A DNA stretch of 64,000 bases from DASYLJ01 sp964404165 (GTDB lineage Bacteria > Desulfobacterota > Binatia > DP-6): the NCBI GenBank assembly GCA_964404165.1, contig CAYOIZ010000007.1:103783-167782 (forward strand). Direction: 5' to 3'. Position 1 is the stretch's first letter. Every line of letters starts with the position of its first letter. Shown piece by piece: positions 8,773 through 19,800 of the stretch. Position numbers and translations under genes: made by a program. The notes under the pieces were generated by a model. It ran no database searches. It saw only the letters and a list, made by a program, of their open reading frames with translations, and was not told the origin of the DNA.

Positions 8773-9978
8773 ATGGCCGACGTCATGAAGGGCGTGCTCG
8801 TCGTCGAGGTCGCCGACTGGGGATTCGTGCCGTCCGCGGCGACCGTGCTCGGCGACTGGGGCGCCGACGTGATCAAGATCGAGCACCCGCGCTACGGCGA
8901 CCCGATCCGCGGTCTCATCACCGGTGGCCTCATCCCCGGTGCATCGGGGCGCAACTTCTTCGTCGAGCAGCTCGGCCGCAACAAGCGCAGCGTCGGCATC
9001 GATCTCGGCCATCCCGAGGGACGCGCCCTGCTCGACCGACTGCTCGTGCGCGCCGACGTCTTCGTCACCAGCTTCCTCGACGACGCGCGCGAGCGGCTGC
9101 GTCTCACGTGGAACGACCTGCGCGCGGTGAATCCCCGTCTCGTCTACGCACGCGGCAGCGGGCAGGGTCGACGGGGGCCCGATGCGCGGCGCGGCGGCTA
9201 CGACGGCGTGTCGTTCTGGGCACGCGGCGGGGTCGCCGACCGGCTCTCGACGCCGGGCCAGCCGCCGCTGCAGCAGCGGCCGGCGTTCGGCGACTTCATC
9301 GGCGGGATGTCGATCGCCGGTGGCGTCGCCGCCGCCCTCTTCCAGCGCGAGCGCAGCGGCGAGGGCATGGAGGTCGACGTCTCGCTCCTCGGGACCGCCA
9401 TGTGGGTGCTGTCACCGGACATCACGGCGGCACTCCTCTACGGCGGCATGCTGCCCTCGGCCGGCGAGATGCCGAGCCCCCCGAACCCATTGGTCGGGAC
9501 CTACCGCTGCGGCGACGGCAGGGGACTGGTCCTGATGATGCTGCAGGCGGAGCGCTTCTGGCCCCTGTTCGCGCCCACGATCGGTCGCGCCGATCTGCTC
9601 GAGACGTACCCCACCGCCGAGGCGCGATTCGGAAACGCCGACGCGATTCGCGCCGACCTCGCCGCGTTCTTCGCCACCCGCCCGCGTGCGGCCTGGGAGG
9701 CCCTGCTCCGGCCCACGGAGTGCATCTGGGGCCCCCTGCAGACACCGCTCGACCTGCCCGAGGACGCCCAGGTCCAGGCGAACGGCTACCTCCTGTCGTC
9801 ACCGACGGCGGACGGCCCGGTGTCGGTGTGCGCCAATCCGGTGCAGTTCGGGGGCGAACCCCCCGCCGTGCGCTCGCCCGCCCAGGACGCCGGCGCCCAG
9901 ACCGAGGAGGTCCTCCTCGAGCTCGGCTGCAGCTGGGAGGAGATCGGTCGCTGGAAGGAGGCCGGCGTCGTCTCGTGA
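8773..9978 (+). CDS. CaiB/BaiF family CoA-transferase (401 aa)
   Basis: A single-domain family III CoA-transferase: N-terminal CoA-binding Rossmann-like segment (VLVVEVADWGFVPSAATVLGDWGADVIKIE), then RNKRSVGIDL, which is the FNRGKRSI(A)LDL position of the family. Length is normal for the family. The start has no Shine-Dalgarno but sits 7 nt after a good -10 element. It follows the orphan kinase by 40 bp. It is the second CoA-transferase in 4 kb, consistent with CoA-thioester-based degradation of a carboxylate; substrate unknown. Confidence 0.88.
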   Translation: MADVMKGVLVVEVADWGFVPSAATVLGDWGADVIKIEHPRYGDPIRGLITGGLIPGASGRNFFVEQLGRNKRSVGIDLGHPEGRALLDRLLVRADVFVTSFLDDARERLRLTWNDLRAVNPRLVYARGSGQGRRGPDARRGGYDGVSFWARGGVADRLSTPGQPPLQQRPAFGDFIGGMSIAGGVAAALFQRERSGEGMEVDVSLLGTAMWVLSPDITAALLYGGMLPSAGEMPSPPNPLVGTYRCGDGRGLVLMMLQAERFWPLFAPTIGRADLLETYPTAEARFGNADAIRADLAAFFATRPRAAWEALLRPTECIWGPLQTPLDLPEDAQVQANGYLLSSPTADGPVSVCANPVQFGGEPPAVRSPAQDAGAQTEEVLLELGCSWEEIGRWKEAGVVS

Positions 9979-9984
9979 ACCTCG

Positions 9985-10014
9985 TTGCGCCGGCGTTCCG
10001 GCGCGCGATATGAG
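9985..10014 (+). promoter_or_regulatory. Promoter of patatin gene, leaderless type
   Basis: TTGCGC, an 18-bp spacer and TATGAG, with 6 nt to the ATG at 10021. Same geometry as the promoters at 8736, 22091 and 39443. Confidence 0.5.
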
Positions 10015-10020
10015 CCGCCC

Positions 10021-10917
10021 ATGGCGGCGCAGAAGCGGGTCTTCATCCTGGGCGGGGGCGCCGCCCTCGGCGCGCATCAGGTGGGCGCGCTGCGCTACCT
10101 CGCCGAGCAGGGCATCCGCCCCGACGCCATCGTCGCCAGCTCGATCGGCGTCATCAACGCTTGCGCCTACGCCTCGGGCGGCATCACCGCGCTCGAGGCG
10201 GCGTGGACGACGTTCCGCTCGATCCCGCGCATCGTCTCCCCGAGCCTGCGGCACAACCCCGTGATGGGCTTCTCGCTGTTCTCCATGGACGCGCTGTCGG
10301 CCGCCGTCGAGGAGCACATCGATTTCCCCGAGGTGTTCGCGAGCGCGCTCCACATCGAGTTCATCGTCCTGAACCTGTCGCGCGGCTACGGCCAGATGGT
10401 GTCGAAGGCCGACTGCGCCGACTGGCGCGAGCTGCGCACGCTGGTGCGTGCCGGCTACGCCATCCCCATCCTGTTCCCGCCCATCCAGTTCAAAGGCGAC
10501 TGGTTCGTCGACGGCGGCTTCGCCTGGAACGTGCCGCTCGAGCGTGCCCTCGAGCTCGGCGCCACCGAGATCTACCTGCTCGCGCCGATCGCGAGCCAGC
10601 TCCCGTACCGCGGCCGCTTCAGCAACATCATCGACTACGCGCAACGGCTCACCGACGTCCTCTGGCGGACGATCGGCAATGCCGGCTGGCTCTATGCCCT
10701 CATGGAGAACGGCCGCTTCCACGGCGTCCCCGTCACCATCATCGAGCCGACGGAGGAATGGAGCGGCTTCGGACCGCTCGCGGTCTTCCAGGCCCATCCA
10801 CGCAAGAACCGCATGCTGATGGCGCACGGCTATCGCGACGCGAAGCGGGTGCTGGCCGGACGCGGCACCCGCGTCACGCCCCTGCCCGCCGACGCCGCCT
10901 GGCGCGGCGCTTCCTAG
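10021..10917 (+). CDS. Patatin-like phospholipase (298 aa)
   Basis: A serine acyl-hydrolase of the patatin family. The oxyanion loop GGGAALGAHQVG is at residues ~10-21, the nucleophile elbow reads ASSIG instead of the usual GxSxG, and the catalytic Asp is in the DGGF motif (~residue 164). The ATG at 10021 is chosen over an in-frame GTG at 9985 because the protein begins directly with the strand leading to the oxyanion loop. The pyrophosphatase gene follows after 8 nt. Probably cytosolic lipid deacylase; the elbow substitution is discussed in the findings. Confidence 0.85.
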   Translation: MAAQKRVFILGGGAALGAHQVGALRYLAEQGIRPDAIVASSIGVINACAYASGGITALEAAWTTFRSIPRIVSPSLRHNPVMGFSLFSMDALSAAVEEHIDFPEVFASALHIEFIVLNLSRGYGQMVSKADCADWRELRTLVRAGYAIPILFPPIQFKGDWFVDGGFAWNVPLERALELGATEIYLLAPIASQLPYRGRFSNIIDYAQRLTDVLWRTIGNAGWLYALMENGRFHGVPVTIIEPTEEWSGFGPLAVFQAHPRKNRMLMAHGYRDAKRVLAGRGTRVTPLPADAAWRGAS

Positions 10918-10925
10918 GAGACTTC

Positions 10926-11543
10926 GTGCGCACGACCAACGAGTTGCAGGCCCATCCCTGGCACGGCATCGCGCCGGGCGACGGCGCCCCCGAGATCGTG
11001 AACGTCTTCATCGAGATCGTTCCGACCGACACCGTGAAGTACGAGGTCGACAAGGTGTCGGGCCATCTGAAGCTCGACCGCCCGCAGAAGTTCTCGAACC
11101 TCTGCCCGACCGCCTACGGCTTCGTCCCGCGGACGTGGTGCCGCGAGCGCGTCGCCAAGATCGCCATGGACGCCACCGGCCGCACCGAGATCGTGGGCGA
11201 CGGCGACCCGGTCGACATCTGCGTCCTCACCGAACGCACGATCAACCACGGCGGCATCATCGTACGGGCCCGACCCATCGGCGGGCTGCGCATGTTCGAC
11301 AACCGCGAGGCCGACGACAAGCTCGTCGCCGTCCTGGTCGACGACCCCGCCTACGGCGCCTTCCGCGACATCCACGACGTCCCGAAGCCGCTGATCGATC
11401 GACTGCGGCACTACTTCCTCACCTACAAGCAGATCCCGGACGCGAGCGAGCGCGCCTGCGAGATCACGCACGTCTACGACGTCGCCACCGCCCACGAGGT
11501 GATCCGCAGCGCGCTCGCCGACTACGCCGCCGGCTTTCCGTGA
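10926..11543 (+). CDS. ppa: Inorganic pyrophosphatase, family I (205 aa)
   Basis: Hydrolyses pyrophosphate to two phosphates, pulling biosynthetic reactions forward. The signature DGDPVDICV (metal-binding D-x-D-P-x-D) is intact, as are the KYEVDK substrate-binding stretch and the later ADDKL Asp/Lys. It is longer than the ~175-residue E. coli enzyme and has a C-terminal helix. It starts with GTG at 10926; the Shine-Dalgarno taggaga overlaps the stop codon of the upstream patatin gene, so the two are probably translationally linked. Converges on the carotenoid oxygenase with 1 nt between stops. Confidence 0.92.
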   Translation: MRTTNELQAHPWHGIAPGDGAPEIVNVFIEIVPTDTVKYEVDKVSGHLKLDRPQKFSNLCPTAYGFVPRTWCRERVAKIAMDATGRTEIVGDGDPVDICVLTERTINHGGIIVRARPIGGLRMFDNREADDKLVAVLVDDPAYGAFRDIHDVPKPLIDRLRHYFLTYKQIPDASERACEITHVYDVATAHEVIRSALADYAAGFP

Positions 11544-11544
11544 G

Positions 11545-12945
11545 TCAGGCGGCCGGCACCCAGTTGCCGTGGAAGCCGTACGGCACGCGGTGCGGGACGT
11601 GCACCGTGGCCACCGGCGGCCGCGCGATGTCGGCGGCGTCGAGGACGTGGAGATCGCTGGCGTTGCGGGCGTGGTCGTAGGCCAGCACCAGCACCCAGCC
11701 GTCGTCCTCCGCCGCGTCCGGCGTCCGCGGAACGAAGAGCGGCTCGCCGACGCCGTTCTCGCTCCCGAAGTGGTGCATCGCCGTGGTGCCACGATCGAGG
11801 TCGAAGCGACGGATGCTCGTGAACAGCGGCATCCGTGTCGACGGCTGGTCCGGACCGGCGGCCGCGGCATAGCCGAAGCGGTGACGGCGACCGAGGCGGC
11901 GCTCGTCGGCGCGCGGGAACTCGCAGGCGACGTCGTCCAGCGCCTCCGACCGCACCCCGCCGCCCGACGCCAGATCGATGCGCCAGCGATGCAGCCGCGC
12001 GGCACCGTCGTCGTCCCACTTGGTCTCGCGCGCCTCCCGCGGCGCCATGAACTCGAGCCGCGGATAGCGGGCGACGTCGAGCACGATGGTGCTGCCGTCC
12101 TCGTACGCGTTGAGCGGGTGGAAGACGTAGCAGGCGTCGGTGTCGAACCATCGCACGTCCGGGTTGCCGCCGGTGCGCGGCATGACGCCGATGCGGGTGC
12201 CGCGCTCCGGCTCCCAGCTGAAGACGCCGCCGCGCCGCTTCACGTCCTCGAAGCTGAAGACGATGGGGCACAACAGGAAGACGACGTGGTTCGCCGTCAC
12301 GGCGAAGTCGTGGATCATGGACGGCCACGCCAGGTCGATGGCTTCGCTCTTCACGAGCGCACCGCTGCGATCGGCGACGTGGTACTGCAGGTACGGCGGG
12401 AACGGCGAGTAGCCGAAGAAGAGCATCTCACCGGTTTCCGGGTCCATCTTCGGGTGCGCGGTCATGGCGCTGCCGAGGCGCCCGCGGAAGTCGAACTCGC
12501 CGATCGTCTCGAGCGTGTCGGGACGCAGCTGCGTCGGCAGGCACGCCTCCATCAGGGCGAGCAGCTTGCCGGCGTGCCACACGATGTTGGTGTTGCCGGT
12601 GTTCTTGATGACGGGCGCCTCGGTGGGCTTCATCTCGAGGAGCCCGGGGATGGTGGCCCGCCCGGCACGGCGCTCGTCGGCGAGGCCACGACTCTGCACC
12701 CACCGGTTGCGGTACGACGCCCGCCCGTCCCGCAGCGAGATGGCATGGATCATCCCGTCGCCGTCGAACCAGTGATAGCGGCCGATCGGCTCGTACGCGG
12801 GATTCGGCCCCGTGCGATAGAAGGTGCCCTCGAGCCCGGACGGCAGCTCGCCGGTGATCTCGAGGTCGGGCGCACAGCCCTCCATACGCCACGGCGCGAA
12901 GTTGCCCTGCAGGAACGGATTCTCGTCGGACTCACGCATCGACAT
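11545..12945 (-). CDS. Carotenoid cleavage oxygenase, RPE65 family (466 aa)
   Basis: A non-heme iron dioxygenase that cleaves double bonds of carotenoids, stilbenes or lignin-derived olefins. The four iron-ligand histidines can be placed at H164 (MTAHPKMD), H212 (MIHDFAV), H276 (YVFHPLNA) and ~H459 (YGFHGNW), so the active site looks complete. The N-terminus shows the family's GTFYRTGPNP. It overlaps the upstream tetR gene by 14 bp, indicating a tetR-oxygenase operon autoregulated from the operator at 13578. Substrate cannot be deduced. Confidence 0.9.
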   Translation of the reverse strand: MSMRESDENPFLQGNFAPWRMEGCAPDLEITGELPSGLEGTFYRTGPNPAYEPIGRYHWFDGDGMIHAISLRDGRASYRNRWVQSRGLADERRAGRATIPGLLEMKPTEAPVIKNTGNTNIVWHAGKLLALMEACLPTQLRPDTLETIGEFDFRGRLGSAMTAHPKMDPETGEMLFFGYSPFPPYLQYHVADRSGALVKSEAIDLAWPSMIHDFAVTANHVVFLLCPIVFSFEDVKRRGGVFSWEPERGTRIGVMPRTGGNPDVRWFDTDACYVFHPLNAYEDGSTIVLDVARYPRLEFMAPREARETKWDDDGAARLHRWRIDLASGGGVRSEALDDVACEFPRADERRLGRRHRFGYAAAAGPDQPSTRMPLFTSIRRFDLDRGTTAMHHFGSENGVGEPLFVPRTPDAAEDDGWVLVLAYDHARNASDLHVLDAADIARPPVATVHVPHRVPYGFHGNWVPAA

Positions 12946-13570
12946 GACGGGACCTCCTGGTGCGCCGGCGACGCGGTCGCGCGGGCGCGGAACGGGTGAG
13001 CTGGGCGATGATGGCGTCGCGCACGAGGGCCACCGCGGGGGCGCTCGCGTCCCAGAAGCCCGCGATCACGAGCGACGTGGCGCCATGAACGGCCGACCAG
13101 AACGCCGCCGCCGCGTCCTCGACGTCCACCGTGAGCCGTCCGGCGGCGGCGACGGCGCGGATGCCGTGGCGCAGGCGATCGTACGACGTCAGCGCCGACG
13201 GCGTCGGGTGCTCACGACGGCGCGGAAACAGCAGCCGATAGTGCGCCGGGTGCGCCACGCCATAGGCGAGATAGCGGTCGAACCCCCATCGCATCGCCTC
13301 GACGGGATCGGCGGGCGCCGCCTCCGGCGCGAGCGCCCGGTCGAACTCCGCGAAGCAGTCGTCGACGACGCGGGCGATGAGGGCGTCCTTGTCGCCGAAG
13401 TGGTGGTAGACCGTCGGCGCCGTCACGCCGGCGCGCGTACACACCTCGCGGATCGACACGGCGCTTTCGCCCCCCGCGCTGAGCAGCGCCTCGGTCGCCG
13501 CCAGGATCGCGCGCCGCGTGCCGTCGACGTCGCGCTCCCGGCCCGCCAGCGCGGTGACTCGTGCCGCCAT
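12932..13570 (-). CDS. TetR-family repressor (212 aa)
   Basis: N-terminal helix-turn-helix of the TetR type: RRAILAATEALL, then VCTRAGVTAPTVYHHFGDKDALI around residues 18-65. The C-terminal ligand domain is divergent, as usual. It precedes and overlaps the carotenoid oxygenase gene. The inverted repeat covering its own -10 element at 13578-13598 is the obvious operator. The start ATG at 13570 lies 8 nt after the -10 hexamer with no Shine-Dalgarno, so its transcript is probably leaderless. Confidence 0.88.
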   Translation of the reverse strand: MAARVTALAGRERDVDGTRRAILAATEALLSAGGESAVSIREVCTRAGVTAPTVYHHFGDKDALIARVVDDCFAEFDRALAPEAAPADPVEAMRWGFDRYLAYGVAHPAHYRLLFPRRREHPTPSALTSYDRLRHGIRAVAAAGRLTVDVEDAAAAFWSAVHGATSLVIAGFWDASAPAVALVRDAIIAQLTRSAPARPRRRRTRRSRHVDA

Positions 13571-13577
13571 CCCGGCT

Positions 13578-13608
13578 GGCTATAGCGGCGTTATAGCCGC
13601 CGAGTCAA
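13578..13608 (-). promoter_or_regulatory. tetR-carotenoid oxygenase promoter with overlapping operator
   Basis: On the minus strand: TTGACT (13608-13603), 18-bp spacer, TATAGC (13584-13579), then 8 nt to the ATG at 13570. The inverted repeat GGCTATA-N7-TATAGCC (13578-13584 / 13592-13598) covers the -10 hexamer and half the spacer, an ideal place for TetR repression by steric exclusion. Confidence 0.6.
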
Positions 13609-13614
13609 CGGGGG

Positions 13615-14916
<1,302 letters not shown>

Positions 14917-15017
14917 GCCGTCCTCCTCCCGGTCGTGGAGAATCCGCCGTATGACGCTCCTGGTCAAGCTCGACGCCGCTTCTTGCACGCCAGGGAGGGC
15001 CTGTTACGTGTGGCGCG

Positions 15018-16847
15018 GTGCGCGCGTCCGGCCTCGTCGTCTTCGGTGCGACGCTGCTCGCCCTGGTGGGTGTGGCGAACGCAGTCCAGGTCGACGTCCT
15101 CGATCCGACGCGCGACTGGACGCTGCGTGCGCTCCGCATCGAAGGCAACCACGCCATCGCCTCGTCGACGATCAGCGACACGCTGACGACGCGTCCGCGG
15201 CGCTGGTTCGCCCTCTGGAAGCCCCTGCCCGCCTTCGATCCCGTCGCCTTCGCGGCCGACCTCGAACGACTGCAGGCCCTCTACCGCAGCGCCGGCTACT
15301 ACCACGCCACCATCACGCACGACATCGAGCTGCCCGCCGACGGCGATGCCGACGTCACCGCCGTCATCTACGTCGACGAGGGCGCGCCGATCCTCGTCAC
15401 CGGCGTCACGGTCGACGTCACGGGCGATCGCATCCCGGCGGCGGACTACGACAAGATCCTGTCCGACTTCCCGCTCGAGCCCGGCGACGTCTTCGAGGAG
15501 GCCGAGTACGACCGCGCCCGCGCCCTGCTCCGCGCGGCCTGGCGCAACAACGGCTACGCCCGCGTGACGGTGACGAAATCGGCACGCGTCGACGTGCGCG
15601 ACGACAGCGCCATCGTGCACTACACGGTCGAGAGCGGCGTCCCGACCGTCTTCGCCGACACCCTGATCAAGGGCCTCGTCACCGTCGAGCCCGACGTCGT
15701 CGAGCGCGAGATCGCCTGGGAGCGCGGCGAGCCGTTCCGCGAGGCGCGGCTCGAGGAGACGCGTAAGCGGCTCGAGACACTGCACCTCTTCCGCACCGTG
15801 CGTCTCACCGAGGACGACTCGAAGCACCGCGACGTGGACGTCGACGTCACTCTGGTGGAGGCGCCGCCGCGCGAGATCCGCTTCGGCATCGGCTACTCCA
15901 CCGAGGACGGCCCGCGGGGCCTCGCCTCCTGGCGCGACTACAACTTCCTCGGCGGCGCCCGGCAGCTCGGCTTCACCGCCCGCATCTCACAGCTCCGCCG
16001 CTCCATCACCGCCGACTTCCTGCAACCCCACTTCCCGACCCAGACCAGCCGCGTGCGACTCCTGTTCGCCCAGGAGCAGTACGACGAAGACACCTACACC
16101 CTGAACCAGACCCGCGGCTCGCCGCGCTTCGAGTGGGACATCGTGCCGCACCTGGCGTTCTACGCGTTCTATCGCGCCGAGTACGATCTGCTGTCCGGCG
16201 TGCCCGATCCCGTCCGGCAGCGCCTGCCGAGTGCGGCGCCCGGTACGACCGTCCTCTCCGGCGGTGGGATCGGGCTCGACTGGAACGCCACCGACGACCT
16301 GCTCGACCCGACCCGCGGCTGGATCCTGAGTGGCAGCGTCGAGCCCGTCGGCGGGTTCCTCGGTGGCGACGTGGACTTCTACCGCATCATCACCGAGGGC
16401 CGGTTCTATCAGCCGCTGCAGCTCGGCCTGATCGGCGCAACGCGGATCCGCATCGGCAGCGCCGAGACGATCGACGCGACGCGCGTCATCCCGCTCTTCG
16501 AGCGTTTCTATGCCGGCGGCATCAACTCGGTGCGTGGCTACGCCCGACGTCGCGTCGGGCCGCTGACGCAGGACGAGCCGCTCGGCGGCAACTCGCTGGT
16601 CGAGGCGTCGGTGGAGCTGCGACGCGCGATCACCAACACCATCGGCGCCGCGGTCTTCCTCGACGGCGGCCAGGTGTCGCTCGACAGCTTCGACTTTCCC
16701 TTCGACGATCTGCAGTACGGCACCGGCTTCGGCGTGCGCTACACCTCGCCAGTCGGCCCCATCCGCGTCGACCTGGGTTTTCCCCTCGACCGCCGAGGCG
16801 ACGACGCCGCATGGCAGGTGTATCTGAGCGTGGGACAGACGTTCTGA
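15018..16847 (+). CDS. tamA: Outer-membrane BamA/TamA-family protein (609 aa)
   Basis: Omp85-superfamily protein: signal peptide (~residues 1-22, ending GVANA), about three POTRA domains (each with the glycine-rich turn and YxxxGYYxA-type helix, for example LYRSAGYYHATI), and a 16-strand barrel domain from ~residue 290. The lid-lock motif GGINSVRGY near residue 500 is the family hallmark. It is immediately followed, with overlapping ATGA, by a TamB-like gene, so TamA of the translocation and assembly module is the best call; BamA itself normally has five POTRAs. GTG start, weak upstream TTGCAC/TACGTG promoter, short leader. Confidence 0.85.
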   Translation: MRASGLVVFGATLLALVGVANAVQVDVLDPTRDWTLRALRIEGNHAIASSTISDTLTTRPRRWFALWKPLPAFDPVAFAADLERLQALYRSAGYYHATITHDIELPADGDADVTAVIYVDEGAPILVTGVTVDVTGDRIPAADYDKILSDFPLEPGDVFEEAEYDRARALLRAAWRNNGYARVTVTKSARVDVRDDSAIVHYTVESGVPTVFADTLIKGLVTVEPDVVEREIAWERGEPFREARLEETRKRLETLHLFRTVRLTEDDSKHRDVDVDVTLVEAPPREIRFGIGYSTEDGPRGLASWRDYNFLGGARQLGFTARISQLRRSITADFLQPHFPTQTSRVRLLFAQEQYDEDTYTLNQTRGSPRFEWDIVPHLAFYAFYRAEYDLLSGVPDPVRQRLPSAAPGTTVLSGGGIGLDWNATDDLLDPTRGWILSGSVEPVGGFLGGDVDFYRIITEGRFYQPLQLGLIGATRIRIGSAETIDATRVIPLFERFYAGGINSVRGYARRRVGPLTQDEPLGGNSLVEASVELRRAITNTIGAAVFLDGGQVSLDSFDFPFDDLQYGTGFGVRYTSPVGPIRVDLGFPLDRRGDDAAWQVYLSVGQTF

Positions 16848-19800
16848 TGCGACGGCTCGCGCGTTGGGTGCTCCGCACCGTCCTCGTCCTGGTCGTCCTG
16901 GCGGCGCTCCTCGTCGGCGGCACGTTGCTCTACGTCCGCACGACTGCCGGCGAGGCCATGCTCCGCACCGAGCTGGTGCGGCTCCTCACCGACGTCACCG
17001 GCGCCCGCGTCTCCCTCGGCCCGCTCCGCGGCTCGTTCGTGCGCACCGTCGACGTGACGGACATCGTGCTGCGCTTCGACGGTGGCACCGAGCTGCGCGT
17101 CGGCCGGCTGCGCGCGACGCTGTCGCCGCTGTCGCTCCTGCACGGCCTCGTCCTGGTCGACGACGTCGCCCTCGAGCGCGTCCGCGTCCGTGCCGTCCAC
17201 ACGGCGGACGGCTGGGGACTGCCGGACCTGCCGGACGAGGACGACACCCACGATGGTCGCCCGCTGCCCCGCATCGTCCTGCGGGCGGTACACGTCATGG
17301 ACGGCCGGGTCGCCATGGCGCTGCACGACGTCGCGCCGCGCCGCCAGGTCGCCGCCACCGCGCTCGCGGTCGACGCCGCGGTGACGATCGGTCCGGACGG
17401 CATCGAGGTCCGGCTCGACGCGCTCACGGCGGTGCCGCGCGGGCTCGACCTGTCGCCACTCACCGCACGCGGCACCCTGCGGCTCCCCACCGACGGCGGC
17501 ATCACGCTCGCCGACGTCGTGGTGGCGACGGCGCGCAGCCGTCTCGCCGCGAGCGGGACGATCGTCCCGCACGAGCGCATCGACCTGACCCTCGCCGACC
17601 TGTCCGTCGCCGCGCGGGAGGCGCGCGCCCTGCTGCCGTTCGACCTGGCGAGCGACGTGCGGGTCACGGGCCGCGCCGGCGGCGCGTGGGACGCATGCGC
17701 CGTCACCGCGGACGTCGGCCTCGATCCGGGTGGACGCATCGGCGTCCAGGGCACGATCGATCTCGCGGCATCGCCGCCGCGCTGGTCGAGCGAGGTGTCG
17801 CTCGTCGCCGTCGACCCCGCGGCCGTGCTGGCAACGCTGCCGTCGGGTCGGGTGAACGGCATCGTCGAGGGCACGGGGACCGGCGTCGACGCGGCCGCAC
17901 GCATCCGCCTCGGTCCGTCGACGCTCGCTGCGCAGGCGATCGAGCGTGCGTTCCTCGAGGCGAGCATCGATGGCGGCGTCGCGCGTGCCGGCGGTCGCGT
18001 CGCACACGCCGCCGGCGTCGCGAGCCTTCGCGCGCGTGCGCGGCTCGACACACCGGTGCGTTACCGCGCGCGCACCCGGGCCGACGTCACCGATCTGGCG
18101 GCGCTCGTCCCGAGCACGCCGGGAACGGCGGCCGTGCGGGCCACGGTGGCCGGCGTCGAGCCGGCGGGGACGGGGCGCACGGTGCGCCTCCAGGCGACGC
18201 TCGACCGTGCCACCGTGCGCGGCGTCGCCCTCGCGGGTGGAACGGTGACCGCCCGGCTGGACGGGCCGCGTCTCCATGTCGATCGGGCACAGCTGCGCGG
18301 GCCCGGGACCGAGGTCACGGCGTGGGCTGCGGCCGATCTCGACACGAAGCAGGCGGATGCGACGCTCGACGTGCAGGCCACGCTCGACGTCGTCGGGCGG
18401 CAGGCGTCACTCCCCATGGGCGGCACCGCGACCGCGCGCGCGACGGCGGCCGGCCGCCTCGACGCACTCGCCGTCGACGGCCGCATCGTCGTCGAGCGCG
18501 GTCGGTGGGAGACCACCGACGTCCGTCGCCTCGAGGTGGTGGGACGAGCCGACGGGATCGGCGGCACCGAGCCGTCGGCCCGCGGGACGCTGACGGCCGG
18601 CGCCATCCATGTTCCCGGCCGCGACCCGTGGGATGCGGCCGCCGAGCTCGGCTGGCGCCGATCCGCCGCCAGCGACGACGGCACCCTGCGGGCGAGCGGA
18701 CGCGCGACGAACGGCGCCGGCGCCCGACTGGCCCTGACGGCGAAGCACACCGCGCCCACGACCCTCGTCCAGCTCACGGAGCTCGTCCTCGCACCGGCCG
18801 AGCAGCCGGCGTGGCAGCTCGCCCGTCCCGCCCGCGTCACCGTCGCCGATGGCATCGCCGTCGACGAGCTGGCGCTCACGGCCGGCGCACAACGCATCAC
18901 GCTGAGCGGGCACGCCGGCGCGAGCGGTGCCGCCGACGCCACCCTTCGCGCGTCGGGCATCGGCGTCGCGGCGCTCTGCGGGCTGATGGCCAAAGGCCCC
19001 CGTTGCGGCGGGACGCTCACCGCCGACGCCCGCCTCACCGGCACGGCCGCAGCGCCCCAGCTGACGGCGACCGCGGCCATCGACCAGCTCCGCATCGACG
19101 ACGCCGTCTACGGTCCGCTGACGGCGCGTGCGCAGTACGCCGCCCGGGCGCTCGCCGTCCAGGGCCGGCTGTCCTACGCGCAGGCCGGCGACCTCGACGT
19201 CGAGGGGACGGTGCCGATCGATCTCGCCTGGAGCGGCGAGCGCCATGACCTCTCGAGCGCTCCCGTGTCGCTGGCGCTGCGCACGCAGGGGCTCGACCTC
19301 GCCTTCCTGCGCGCCGTCGCGCCGACCGTCGTCCGTCGCAGCGACGGTCGTCTCACCGCGAATCTGCGCCTGCGCGGGGCCTGGAACGATCTCCGTGCCG
19401 AGGGCGGCGCCGATCTCACCATGCAGCGCCTCGAGCTCACCGCGACCGGCGTGCCCTATGAGGACGTGCGCCTTCGCCTGCGTGCGGCCGAGTCCAGCAT
19501 CGTCGTCGAGGAGCTCTCCGCGCGTGGCGGCGACGGCACGCTCACGGGCTCGGGACGCATCGCGCTCACCGGGCTCCGCCCCGGCGAGGCCGACGTCCGC
19601 GTCCGGCTGTCACGGTTCCTCGCCGTGCGACTCCCCGCGTACGAGGCCGCCACGGATGGCGACCTCACCATCGGCGGACCGCTCACGGCACCCGCGATCC
19701 GTGGCCGCATCGATCTCACGCGGGCCGTCGTACGACCGTCGGTCCTGCCGAGCTCCAACCCGAGCCGCCAGCCCGACCCGACGATCGAGGTGGTTGGCCT

